64,000 bases of DNA from JANXYW01 sp031400455 (GTDB lineage Bacteria > Chloroflexota > Dehalococcoidia > DSTF01 > JACRBR01). The stretch lies in the NCBI GenBank assembly GCA_031400455.1, contig JANNPX010000028.1, positions 45,368-109,367 of the forward strand. Direction: 5' to 3'. Numbering within the stretch: position 1 is the first letter of the stretch; the number at the start of each line of letters is the position of its first letter. Below, in pieces: positions 43,222-51,338 of this stretch. The translations under genes and the position numbers were made by a program. The notes beneath the pieces were generated by a model. It did not search any database, had not been told where the DNA came from, and saw only the letters and a program-made list of their open reading frames with translations.

Positions 43222-43924
43222 CCGCGTCTCCTTCGCGCTTTTCGATTTCTTCCAGCGCCTGTTCCGCCGCTTGCTTCTCCGCCATCTGCTTACTGCGCCC
43301 TTCGCCCGTTCCCATGCTACGTCCACCGACGATCACCTGCACGGTAAAGCGCCGTGCGTGATCAGGGCCGTCGGTCCGCATCAGTTTGTACGACGGCGTC
43401 GTCTGCCAACGCGACTGGATGACTTCCTGCAGGCGCGACTTCGGATCGTACGGCATGCCCCCGTTGCGCAGTGACGCGAGTTCTAGTCCCAAGCTTCGTT
43501 TCACAAATGCCCGTACCTTCACGAGGCCGCCGTCGAGGAAGATCGCCCCGACCAGCGCCTCGTACGCGCGGGCCATGTTCGTCGGACGTCCGCGTCCACC
43601 GGCGGCATCTTCGCCGCGGCCGAGCTGCAAATAGTCGCCTAGATCGAGCCGCGCCGCGGCGCGGGCGAGCGTGTCGCGCCTCACGAGATGCGCGCGCAGT
43701 TCCGTCAGCCTGCCCTCGTCGACATTCGGGTATTCGAGATAGAGCTGCTGCGCGACCACGACGCCCAAGGCCGCGTCACCCAGGAACTCCATCCGTTCGT
43801 TGGAGCCGACATCTATGCCAGGGTTCTCATTGAGGTACGACGTGTGGATCAGGGCCTGCTTGAGGAGAGTCGGATTCTTGAACTTGATGTGAAGCCGGGC
43901 CTCGAGTGATCTCCAGTCGGGCAA
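43211..43924 (-). CDS. rnc: Ribonuclease III
   Basis: Double-strand-specific RNase for rRNA processing. The signature NERMEFLGDAALGVVV and EALVGAIFLDGG carry the metal-binding Glu/Asp residues; the C-terminal 75 residues are a dsRNA-binding domain (PKSRLQEVIQSRW, SYKLMRTDGPDHARRFTV, GRSKQMAEKQAAEQAL). I prefer TTG at 43924 (GAGAGG upstream, 237 residues, the normal length); a GTG at 43960 would add 12 residues. The frame remains open to 44800 but the extra sequence is not RNase III. A good promoter is at 44168-44197. Confidence 0.93.
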   Translation of the reverse strand: MPDWRSLEARLHIKFKNPTLLKQALIHTSYLNENPGIDVGSNERMEFLGDAALGVVVAQQLYLEYPNVDEGRLTELRAHLVRRDTLARAAARLDLGDYLQLGRGEDAAGGRGRPTNMARAYEALVGAIFLDGGLVKVRAFVKRSLGLELASLRNGGMPYDPKSRLQEVIQSRWQTTPSYKLMRTDGPDHARRFTVQVIVGGRSMGTGEGRSKQMAEKQAAEQALEEIEKREGDAGVP

Positions 43925-44167
43925 CTGCGCACCTCTCGTCGCGCGGGGCAGCGGAGCCACGTGCGGCCTGAAATCAGCGACGACCGCATCATGCGGTCGC
44001 TGAGAGCGGCAATCCAAAAGAGAGAAGGGTATCTGGCCCGGCGAGAGATGTTTGATCATCCCTCCGCCGATTGCGTCTCCCCCACCCCATTCGGTTGCGG
44101 CCATCGGGGTTCCTTCCCCATGCGCCCGCCGATCCGATTGAACCCACTCAGCCGCCAAGCCGCCCCG

Positions 44168-44197
44168 ATCATAGGTACCACACAGTCGGGCTGTCAA
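44168..44197 (-). promoter_or_regulatory. Promoter of the rnc-smc operon
   Basis: Perfect TTGACA (44192-44197) with TATGAT (44168-44173) at an 18-bp spacing on the minus strand. It is about 240 bp before the rnc start, in the 297-bp gap facing the divergent cca gene; the rest of the gap contains no other feature I can support. Confidence 0.7.
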
Positions 44198-44221
44198 GCG
44201 CACCGGCCTATACTTGACTTC

Positions 44222-45514
44222 ATGACTGCTCCAGCCACCTCGCCGACTCGGCTGCGCCGCGACCTTCTCGACCGGCTTTCTCCTGCCGTTCGCGACGCGG
44301 TCGGGCGCATTGTGGCCGCTGCGTCGCCCCGGGGCGGCGTCTACGCAGTCGGCGGAACCGTGCGCGATCTGTTGCTTGGCCGCGAGTTCGTCGACGTGGA
44401 TATCGCTGTTGAATCGGATGCGCCGACCGCAGTAGGCAGCGCGCTCCCCGGTGTGAAGGCGACGGTACACGCGCGCTTCCGCACCGCCAGCATCACCGTC
44501 GCCGGCACCCGCATCGACGTCGCGACCACCCGCAGCGAGACATATGCCCGGCCTGGCGCGCTGCCTCGCGTCGTGCCTTCGGACATCGACACGGATCTCC
44601 GGCGCCGCGACTTCAGCATGAATGCCGTTGCGCTGCGCCTCTCTGGCGATCCGGCAATCATCGACCCGACCGGCGGCATCGACGACACCGGTGCGCGAAC
44701 GGTTCGGGTGCTCCACGACGCATCGTTCCAGGACGATGCCACACGGATCTTTCGCGCGTTCCGCTACGCCGCGCGCCTCAACTTCCTGCTCGATACTCAC
44801 ACAGAGGCGCTGCTGGCTCAGAGCCTGTCCTACATCGACGCGATCGGTGGCGAGCGCCTCCGGAGGGAGATCGAGTTGATTCTGAGTGAGTCATGCGGAG
44901 GCGTCGCGCTCGAAGCGGCTCATACAGCAGGCGCGCTCGGTCGCATCCACCCGGCGCTGACCTGGGAGGAGGCGCGGAGCAGCGCCCTTGCGAACCCAGT
45001 GCCGGCACGCGTGCCGCTGCTACCGTACGGATTCGCGCTGCTCCTCTCCGGTGCGTCGCAAGATGATGCGCGTGTCGCCGCTGGGCGCCTGAAGCTGAAG
45101 CGCGACGAGGCCGCTGCGGTCGATGGGATCGCCGCGATGCGCGACATCGCTCGCTCGCTGCGCCGCCCCGAAGCGAAACCATCCGGCGTCGTCCTGCTAC
45201 TCGACCGCTTTCCGGTGGCGGCTGTCGCCGCGCGGGCCGCTCTCGAAGTCGACCCGATTGCCCGCGAATTGGCGGTTCGTTACCTTGCGGAGTGGCGCTC
45301 GGTGAAGCCCGTCCTGCGCGGCGACGAGTTGATCGAAATGGGGATCCCGGCGGGGCCACAGGTACAGCGCGGACTCCAACTGCTGCGCGCCGCCCGGCTC
45401 GACGGCTGGGCGAGTGATCGCGACGATGAGCGTGCACTGATTCTCCGATTCGCCAAGAGCATCCGCGATTCTCAATCGGCCAACAGCCCCATCGAACTGA
45501 CGAACCTGAACTGA
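44222..45514 (+). CDS. cca: CCA-adding enzyme/poly(A) polymerase family nucleotidyltransferase
   Basis: Adds or repairs the 3'-CCA of tRNA. The 430 residues contain the class II nucleotidyltransferase head: GGTVRDLLLGREFVDVDIAVE (GG-loop plus DxD metal motif), the third carboxylate region RIDVATTRSETY, RRRDFSMNALA-type motif (LRRRDFSMNAVAL) and DPTGGIDD; motif D, FQDDATRIFRAFRYAARLNF, selects bases without a nucleic acid template. A shorter C-terminal helical domain (about 280-430) ends with KPVLRGDELIEMGIPAGPQV. A separate A-adding or CC-adding specificity cannot be excluded. Confidence 0.9.
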   Translation: MTAPATSPTRLRRDLLDRLSPAVRDAVGRIVAAASPRGGVYAVGGTVRDLLLGREFVDVDIAVESDAPTAVGSALPGVKATVHARFRTASITVAGTRIDVATTRSETYARPGALPRVVPSDIDTDLRRRDFSMNAVALRLSGDPAIIDPTGGIDDTGARTVRVLHDASFQDDATRIFRAFRYAARLNFLLDTHTEALLAQSLSYIDAIGGERLRREIELILSESCGGVALEAAHTAGALGRIHPALTWEEARSSALANPVPARVPLLPYGFALLLSGASQDDARVAAGRLKLKRDEAAAVDGIAAMRDIARSLRRPEAKPSGVVLLLDRFPVAAVAARAALEVDPIARELAVRYLAEWRSVKPVLRGDELIEMGIPAGPQVQRGLQLLRAARLDGWASDRDDERALILRFAKSIRDSQSANSPIELTNLN

Positions 45515-45522
45515 CGGAGTCC

Positions 45523-45825
45523 ATGAGTCCCGAATCGAGCCCTTCCAGCTATACGTGCGCCGTATGCGGCACCCAGGCCGAAGCCGCTATGACGGCCGAG
45601 TGCAACTGGTGCGATAGCCGTTTCCATCTCAATCAGCGCAACGATGTCGAGGGGCAGGATTGCGGTCAGGTGTGGGTAGACGAGCAGTATTTAGCGCTGC
45701 AGTTTGCCTGCAACACCTGCCTTATCGGCACTGATCGTGCTCTTATCTCGCCTGCGACCTCTGTATCGCGCCCCCCTACATCACCCGCACCCGCCCGTGC
45801 GCGCCGCTATAGGAAGCGAACATGA
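45523..45825 (+). CDS. Small zinc-binding protein with C4HC3 ligand pattern
   Basis: A 100-residue protein with eight potential zinc ligands in order: Cys12, Cys15, Cys27, Cys30, His35, Cys47, Cys63 and Cys66, that is, C-x2-C, C-x2-C, H, C, C-x2-C, the ligand order of cross-brace RING/PHD-type fingers. The C-terminal 30 residues are Ser/Pro/Arg-rich and look disordered. ATG follows CGGAG and starts 8 bp after the cca stop. It is not assigned to a named family. A treble-clef or rubredoxin-like fold is an alternative to a PHD-like one. Partner may be RNA, protein or nothing visible here. Confidence 0.7.
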   Translation: MSPESSPSSYTCAVCGTQAEAAMTAECNWCDSRFHLNQRNDVEGQDCGQVWVDEQYLALQFACNTCLIGTDRALISPATSVSRPPTSPAPARARRYRKRT

Positions 45826-45845
45826 CGTCTGCGAGGTCCGCCTGA
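45822..45845 (+). CDS. Seven-codon ORF overlapping the next start
   Basis: ATG, MTSARSA, TGA, with an AGGAAG ribosome site 5 bp upstream. The TGA overlaps the ATG of the next gene (TGATG). It overlaps the end of the zinc-protein gene in another frame. It could be a translational coupling leader; equally the AGGAAG could be coincidental. Confidence 0.35.
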   Translation: MTSARSA

Positions 45846-46183
45846 TGACAGCGAAGAAGCGGACGCACCGTGCCGGTTCGGCCGCAAGCGCCCAACCCCG
45901 AACGGCGACGGCCGAGGCCCGCCTCCGTCCCGACTGGCGCTGGCGCACATTCCCGGTCTTCGCGGCATTCGCCACGGGCGGGCTGATCGCTTTCCTGGTG
46001 AATGAGGGCTCGGCCAATCCGGTTGCGTTCGTCGCGCAGATCGCTGCGCTGCTTGGCGTCGGCTACAGCCTGGCGCACCTTATCGTGAGCAATGTCGTAC
46101 GCGCTGGCCGCTCGACGCGCCGACGCGATGACGACACCGAAGACGTCGTTGTGTACCCCGACGAAGACCTACCCGCGGGTTAG
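45845..46183 (+). CDS. Small two-helix membrane protein
   Basis: A 112-residue protein with a basic N-terminal 30 residues, two predicted membrane helices (about 34-54, WRTFPVFAAFATGGLIAFLV, and 62-82, VAFVAQIAALLGVGYSLAHLI) and an acidic C-terminus. The ATG at 45845 overlaps a tiny leader ORF and has GAGGT upstream. It follows the C4HC3 protein gene closely, so the two are probably co-transcribed with cca. No family recognised. Confidence 0.7.
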   Translation: MTAKKRTHRAGSAASAQPRTATAEARLRPDWRWRTFPVFAAFATGGLIAFLVNEGSANPVAFVAQIAALLGVGYSLAHLIVSNVVRAGRSTRRRDDDTEDVVVYPDEDLPAG

Positions 46184-46216
46184 TAGCTGTCGGTCGAATG
46201 GATCTCGCGTCCCGGA

Positions 46217-46675
46217 TCACAGCTCCCGCAGCAGCCACGCTATTCCCGATCGCTCGCACGGCCACTCCGGCAGCAGGAGCGGTCGATACCCCAGCCTGAT
46301 CCAGAAGTACGCCGCGATCCCATGCATCGCCGGTGCCGGCGCGTACACGACGTCGACCCGCGCCAAGCGCAGTTCGTCTTCGACGAGGGCCACCGCGCTC
46401 ATGCCGGATCCGCGACGGGCGCACTCCGCTGGCACCGCGACGATCTCAATGATGGCCGCGCCCGCTCGCGGTGCGCCGATGCGGTAGACGATCAGTCCGA
46501 CGTCAATGTCGTCGCGCACAATGACGCGTGCATGAACCGCACCGTCATCGAGGCGTTTGGCAAGCGATGCTGTGCCGCCTTCCATCTCGCGATACCCGAC
46601 GGACGCGGCTACTGGCGCGATCCATCCGTCCAGCCACGCGGCGTCGACATCAACGAACGGCCTCAGGCGCAACAT
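46217..46675 (-). CDS. GNAT-family N-acetyltransferase
   Basis: A 152-residue GNAT domain: LRLRPFVDVDAAWLDGW at the start, AIIEIVAVPAECARRGSGMSAVALVEDEL with the acetyl-CoA-binding RRGSGM loop (residues about 84-96), and the closing strand-helix GIAAYFWIRLGYRPL. The ATG at 46675 overlaps the stop of the upstream helicase gene (TGATG), so it is translationally coupled to it. Substrate unknown. Confidence 0.8.
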   Translation of the reverse strand: MLRLRPFVDVDAAWLDGWIAPVAASVGYREMEGGTASLAKRLDDGAVHARVIVRDDIDVGLIVYRIGAPRAGAAIIEIVAVPAECARRGSGMSAVALVEDELRLARVDVVYAPAPAMHGIAAYFWIRLGYRPLLLPEWPCERSGIAWLLREL

Positions 46676-49515
46676 CACGCGGAAGGAGCAGTTCGCGCCG
46701 CACCTGGGCGATCGAGCCATGCGGTCAATTCGACCGCCATGTCGCGTAGCGGCAGTTCGCGCAGTTCGCAGGATGGCAGCGAGCGCACGATGGCGTCGCC
46801 GTACTTGCGGCTGCGGAAGCGGCGGTCGAGCATCACCATCACCCCACGATCCGTCTTGCGCCGGATCAGGCGGCCGAAGCCCTGCTTAAAGCGCAGGATC
46901 GCCTGCGGGAGCGCGTACTGCTCGAAGGGCTGGTCGAACAGCTCTGAACGCGCCTTGTACACCGGGTCGGAGGGGACCGCGAACGGCAGCCGCGCCATGA
47001 TCAGCAGCGAGAGCGTGTCGCCAGTCACGTCTACGCCCTCCCAGAAGCTCGCCGCGCCGAGCAAGACGGTGCGCGGATTCTCTTTCAGCGTCGCGAGCAG
47101 TTGCCGCGGCGCTCCATCGATCCCCTGCCCTAGCACGAGGATCTCTTGCTCCTCGAGTTGGCGCTTTATGCCCTGGTACGCCGCTCGCAGCCCGCCATGC
47201 GACGTGAAGAGCACGAGCGCCCGGCCCTGGCTCGCGGAGACGAGTTCGATGATGGCGGTCTGCAGCGCCGCGAGATAGCCCTGCTGGTCCGGCTCGGGCA
47301 TATCGGTCGGCGCGAGGATGAGCGTCGAGCGCTTATAGTCGAATGGCGATCCGAGCAGCAATTCGCGCGAGTCCTCGAAGCCGAGGCGGCCCTTCACGTA
47401 GTCGAAGTTGTCCTCAGTGCTCAGCGTCGCACTCGTCAGCACGACGCTCTCCTTCGAGCCATAGAGTCCGGTGCGGAGCGTCTCCGCAACCGAGAGTGGC
47501 GCGCTCGACAGCGACGGTGACGCGTCGCGGCGTCCCATCGTCAGCCAGCAAATCGTTTCGCGGTCATCCTTGCCGATAATCCGCGACAGGCCCGCACGCA
47601 GCGCATCCCCGTCGTCGAGCAGGTCGGCGGCCGCGGCGACGACCGCATCGTGATCGAGGACGTCTTTCGGATCGGCCTGTGACACCGCTTCGCGCAGTTC
47701 CTCGAGCACGCCGCCGACGCCGGCGAGCAGCTCTTCCGTCTTGAACCAGTCGGCTTCGATATCCGACCAGTCCGGCTGCACGCGCATGGCGCGATTGATC
47801 ATGATGCGCTCGTCGTAGTCGTTGCGTCCGCTGCTGTGATCCGACCCGAACTGCTGCAGCGCGCGGAAGAACGGCGGGACACGATCGCGAGCGCGCGTCG
47901 CTACCTGCGCGAGCGTTCGCGCGAGCGCTTGCAGCTGCGGCGCTGGTCCGATCGCTTGCAGCGCAACGCGCGTCGCCGTGTCGATCGTCGCGACGAAGCC
48001 CCCCTCGCGGTCGCGGCCCGTTCGCGTGTGCACGCGGTCCAGCCACGCCATCAGATCGGCTTCCGACGCCGAAAATCCGAACTGGTTCGTCGCGCCCTCT
48101 TCGAGATGGTGCGCCTCATCGATGACGAGGTGCTGGTATTCGGGCAACACGTTGCCGCCACCCGTGGCGACGTCCGACAGCAGCAGCGCGTGGTTGACGA
48201 CGAGCAGGTGCGCCGCATCCGCCTGCTTCTTCGCGCGATATAGGAAGCACGAGCCGTCGCGCACGTACTGGCACTGCATGGCGATGCAGCCGCCTTCGTG
48301 CGCGCTCACGCGATTCCAGGCGGCATCCTCCTCGCGCCGGAGGTTCAGCTCGCTCCGATCGCCCGTGTCGGTCTGCCCGAGCCAGAAGAGCAGGCGCACC
48401 GCCACGCGCGTTTCGTCGAGCGTCATCGTCCCGAGCCTGCGCGAGCCCGCCCAGCGCAGCAAGCAGAGGTAGTTGCGGCGGCCCTTGAGCTGCGCGACGC
48501 GCAGGTCGTCGTAGGCGATGCCCGCTTCGGCCAGCAGGCGGCGCGCGATCGGGATGTCTTGCGACATCAGTTGTTCCTGCAGGTTGATCGTGTTCGTCGA
48601 GATGACCGTGCGCGCGTTGTTGCGCACCGCGTGCAGCGCGGACGGCACGAGATACGCCAGCGACTTGCCAACGCCCGTGCCCGCTTCGACAATCAGCCGG
48701 TCGCCCTCCGCGATGGCGTCGGCGACGGCGCGGGTCATCGCTGCCTGCTCCGGACGCTCCTCGAATTCTTCGATGATGCTGCGCGCCGCGCCGCCACCGA
48801 TCAGCCGCACCGCCTCGTCCGCCGGCACGACGATGCGTTTCGACGACGGCGGCCGCACGTCGGGCAGTTCGCCAGGCGCCTTCACGAAGCCGTGGACAAC
48901 GCCTGGACGATCGGTATCGCCTGTTGCCCACGGGTTCTCGTTGGCGATCTCCTGGAACAGGTGGCGCAGCGTCCACTCGCTCGCCGATGCGATGCGCTCG
49001 ACTTCGGCGATCAGCTCCGGCGGCGACGCTACGAGCCGCTCGCGCAGCGCGGCGAAGACGTGCATCGCCGCCTCCGCATCGGCCATCGCGCGGTGGCGGT
49101 TCGTGAAGTCGATGCCGAGGTGGTCTGCTATCGCACCGAGGCCGTGCTGGCGCAGCCCCGGTAGCAGCAGGCCTGCCAGCTCGAACGTGTCGAACGTGGG
49201 GCCGACGACCTGCACGCCCTTCCGTTCGAGGAACGTCGTGTCGAAGGTGGGATTCTGGCCGACGATGGGATCGAACCCGATGAACCGCTCGACTTCCGCG
49301 GCGATGCTGGTGAAATGCGGGGCAGCGTTCAGCTTCGCCGGATCGATATGCGTCAGCATCTCGATGCGGTATTCGAGCTTGCGTTCCGGGTTCACGAGCG
49401 TCTGGTAGGTATCGAGCACGCCGCTGGCGTCGAAGCGGATGGCGGCGACTTCGATGATCTCGTCGGTGTCCGGATCGAGTCCGGTCGTCTCGAGATCGAG
49501 AGAAACATACGGCAC
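46675..49515 (-). CDS. dinG: DinG-type exonuclease-helicase
   Basis: A fusion of a DEDDh 3'-5' exonuclease (residues about 1-165; DLETTGLD, GQNPTFDTTFL, HRAMADAEAA, like DnaQ epsilon) with a superfamily 2 XPD/DinG helicase. The helicase has Walker A EAGTGVGKSLA, a Fe-S cluster set of cysteines (NYLC, GGCIAMQC, GSCF), VIDEAHHLEE as motif II and GFGRLIRRKTDRGVMVMLDRR as motif VI. The 946-residue length from GTG at 49515 matches the Bacillus DinG/YpvA architecture. No clear ribosome site is seen; in-frame codons continue to 49749 with a repeat-derived peptide that is unlikely to be translated. DNA repair and replication-conflict resolution are expected. Confidence 0.92.
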   Translation of the reverse strand: MPYVSLDLETTGLDPDTDEIIEVAAIRFDASGVLDTYQTLVNPERKLEYRIEMLTHIDPAKLNAAPHFTSIAAEVERFIGFDPIVGQNPTFDTTFLERKGVQVVGPTFDTFELAGLLLPGLRQHGLGAIADHLGIDFTNRHRAMADAEAAMHVFAALRERLVASPPELIAEVERIASASEWTLRHLFQEIANENPWATGDTDRPGVVHGFVKAPGELPDVRPPSSKRIVVPADEAVRLIGGGAARSIIEEFEERPEQAAMTRAVADAIAEGDRLIVEAGTGVGKSLAYLVPSALHAVRNNARTVISTNTINLQEQLMSQDIPIARRLLAEAGIAYDDLRVAQLKGRRNYLCLLRWAGSRRLGTMTLDETRVAVRLLFWLGQTDTGDRSELNLRREEDAAWNRVSAHEGGCIAMQCQYVRDGSCFLYRAKKQADAAHLLVVNHALLLSDVATGGGNVLPEYQHLVIDEAHHLEEGATNQFGFSASEADLMAWLDRVHTRTGRDREGGFVATIDTATRVALQAIGPAPQLQALARTLAQVATRARDRVPPFFRALQQFGSDHSSGRNDYDERIMINRAMRVQPDWSDIEADWFKTEELLAGVGGVLEELREAVSQADPKDVLDHDAVVAAAADLLDDGDALRAGLSRIIGKDDRETICWLTMGRRDASPSLSSAPLSVAETLRTGLYGSKESVVLTSATLSTEDNFDYVKGRLGFEDSRELLLGSPFDYKRSTLILAPTDMPEPDQQGYLAALQTAIIELVSASQGRALVLFTSHGGLRAAYQGIKRQLEEQEILVLGQGIDGAPRQLLATLKENPRTVLLGAASFWEGVDVTGDTLSLLIMARLPFAVPSDPVYKARSELFDQPFEQYALPQAILRFKQGFGRLIRRKTDRGVMVMLDRRFRSRKYGDAIVRSLPSCELRELPLRDMAVELTAWLDRPGAARTAPSA

Positions 49516-49593
49516 GAGGAGGGCCGGTCTAGTAGCTAGAGCGCGGCAGCCATCCCGCCGCCGTCGCTGGTGCATGCTACCACGTGCCGGGTT

Positions 49594-49633
49594 AACCACG
49601 AAGGACACGAAGACGCACGAAACGCGTTGTTGG
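49594..49633. repeat. Dispersed AACCACGAAGGACACGAAG repeat, copy 2
   Basis: 40-bp unit starting AACCACGAAGGACACGAAG and ending ACGCGTTGTTGG. Forms a direct repeat with copy 3, 141 bp away. Together these fill much of the 351-bp gap (49516-49866) between dinG and the UspA gene. Confidence 0.65.
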
Positions 49634-49683
49634 ACGGGCCGACGTGGGCGAGGGAGCCCGAAGTGTGTGCTCGGATCGGGGAA

Positions 49684-49711
49684 CATCCTTCGGCTTCGCT
49701 CAGGATGACAG
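49684..49711. repeat. Dispersed CATCCTTCGGCTTCGCTCAG repeat
   Basis: CATCCTTCGGCTTCGCTCAG then GATGACA, inverted-repeat copy related to 7951-7976. Translated on the minus strand it gives CHPERSRRM, a familiar spurious peptide of environmental genomes. Between the two copies of the CCACGAAGG repeat. Confidence 0.6.
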
Positions 49712-49734
49712 GGGACGAGGACCACGCGACGGTG

Positions 49735-49774
49735 AACCACGAAGGGCACGAAGACGCACGAAACGCGTTGTTGG
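49735..49774. repeat. Dispersed AACCACGAAGG repeat, copy 3
   Basis: Same 40-bp unit as copy 2 with one visible difference (GGGCACG for GGACACG). Ends 92 bp before the UspA start codon. Confidence 0.65.
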
Positions 49775-49866
49775 GCAGGCGAGCCGAATTCGAGATGTGG
49801 ATTGGGGCCGTTCGGCGCTCATCTCCGGAAGGGGAGTTGACGATGCTCATGCGGAGGAAGATACAG

Positions 49867-50547
49867 ATGTCCACACTGAAGGCTCTCGCACCGCTCGACC
49901 AGTCATCCCGTGACCGCATCCTGTTGCCGCACCTGGTGCGGTTGTCGAAGGTCACTGGCGGCACCGTACACTTGCTGCACGTCGTGCCCACCGTGCGGTC
50001 GTTGGCGCCGCACGCGATCCGGTCCGCCGAGGCCTATGTCGATGCGTTCGAAACGCAGCTACGCACGCAGGGCATCGAAGCGCACGGCATCGTTCGCAAG
50101 GGCGATCCGGCTGCCGAGATCGTCAAGGTCGCGGCGGAGTATGAAGTCGATGTCATCGTCATGGGGACCCGGGGCCGGCGAGGGCTCGACAAGCTGTTCG
50201 TGGGCAGCGTTGCCGAAGAGGTGATGAGCCGCTGCCCGTACCCTGTCACGCTGATCAACGAGGCGACGGCCGGGAGCGCGCTCGACGGAAAGATCTGGAT
50301 GCAGTCGTCGTATATGGCCGGCATCGTCTGGAACAAGGTGGCTCGTGGCCTCTTCTCCGAAGAACAGGCGTTGGCGGCGATGCAGCGTCTTGAGGCGCAA
50401 GGGCTCGACCACGATGCACTGAAGGCGACCTACACGACGCTCCAGCAGAGCGGGGCGCCGGCGGAGTGGCTCGAGCTCGACTTTCAGCTCGACACGCTGG
50501 AGCAGTACATGCCGGACGCGCTGCAGGGCAAGAGTTCGGCCGCGTGA
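49867..50547 (+). CDS. Universal stress protein, UspA family
   Basis: A 226-residue protein with one UspA domain (about 1-135) and an extra helical domain (140-226). The domain begins LAPLDQSSRDRILLPHL and carries the ATP-binding G-x2-G-x9-G(S) motif GTRGRRGLDKLFVGSVAEEV. The C-terminal part (SEEQALAAMQRLEAQGLDHDALKATYTTLQQSG) could be a short SHOCT-like helical tail. ATG at 49867 with GGAGGAAG upstream; longer in-frame starts only add repeat-derived sequence. Stress-related nucleotide binding is expected. Confidence 0.87.
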   Translation: MSTLKALAPLDQSSRDRILLPHLVRLSKVTGGTVHLLHVVPTVRSLAPHAIRSAEAYVDAFETQLRTQGIEAHGIVRKGDPAAEIVKVAAEYEVDVIVMGTRGRRGLDKLFVGSVAEEVMSRCPYPVTLINEATAGSALDGKIWMQSSYMAGIVWNKVARGLFSEEQALAAMQRLEAQGLDHDALKATYTTLQQSGAPAEWLELDFQLDTLEQYMPDALQGKSSAA

Positions 50548-50566
50548 GCGTGCCGCGGACAGCGCG

Positions 50567-51292
50567 TCAGGTCGCCAGGCCCGGGGCGGCTTCTTCGAGG
50601 CTGTCTTCTGTGAAGTACGTGAGATTGTTCTGCAGCAGGCCGTGATGCGCATGGAAGCGCCCGGCGTGCATCTCGCGCAGCATGTCGTCGGGGGTCTTGA
50701 GTTCTTGTTCGAAGACGGTGCAGTAGAAGCCGATGCCTGACGTCGAGTGTGCGTCGCTGCCGCCGGTGACGGGCTTGCCGAGCACCTTCGCGACGCGCAG
50801 CGCGAAGAGATTCTCGCGCGGGGTGTTCGCGCCGTTCAGCGCTTCGATCGCATCGACGAGCTGGAACACGGGCATGCGTTCGGCGGCCTGCTCGGGCGTC
50901 ATCGTGAACGGCTCTTTGCCCTGCTTGCGGAAGTACACGGGGTCGAACCAGTGGCGGAACGGGTGCGCGACCACCATGTAGCCGCCCATCTCGTTCAGCA
51001 CGCGGCGCAGCTCCTCCGCCTGGCGGATGCCGCCGACGTACTGCTTCAGGCCGACGACGATCATATGGCCGAGGTCGGTCGAGACCTCCATGCCGTTATT
51101 GATGAACAGCGGGGCGTGGCGCTCGCGATACTCCTTGAGCTTGAAGGTGTCCCAGAGGCGGTCGTGCTCGGTGATGTTGACGCCGGTCAGCCCGCGCTTC
51201 TTCGCCTCCTCCGCCAGGTCCTCCGGACTCAGCCCGCTGTCCGAAGCGCCCGCGGTGGTGTGCACGTGCATGTCGAGGATGGTGCCGCTCAT
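50567..51292 (-). CDS. PHP-domain metal-dependent phosphoesterase
   Basis: A 241-residue TIM-barrel-like PHP protein. Metal ligands are visible in MHVHTTAGASDS (HxH), NITEHDRLWDT, VVAHPFRHW and GGSDAHSTSGIGFYCT. The length and the order place it among stand-alone PHP phosphoesterases, such as those acting on nucleotides or 5'-ends of short DNA, rather than PolC or histidinol phosphatases. The ATG at 51292 is the first codon in frame. Substrate unknown. Confidence 0.85.
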   Translation of the reverse strand: MSGTILDMHVHTTAGASDSGLSPEDLAEEAKKRGLTGVNITEHDRLWDTFKLKEYRERHAPLFINNGMEVSTDLGHMIVVGLKQYVGGIRQAEELRRVLNEMGGYMVVAHPFRHWFDPVYFRKQGKEPFTMTPEQAAERMPVFQLVDAIEALNGANTPRENLFALRVAKVLGKPVTGGSDAHSTSGIGFYCTVFEQELKTPDDMLREMHAGRFHAHHGLLQNNLTYFTEDSLEEAAPGLAT

Positions 51293-51338
51293 GTGGCGGA
51301 GTATATCAGCGGGTCACGGCTGGCTCGATTTTGGGCGA

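Noticed and set aside
49570..49866. Upstream extension of the UspA gene (NHEGHEDARNALL)
   Set aside because: This peptide is the translation of the dispersed CCACGAAGG repeat, and a perfect ribosome site precedes the ATG at 49867.
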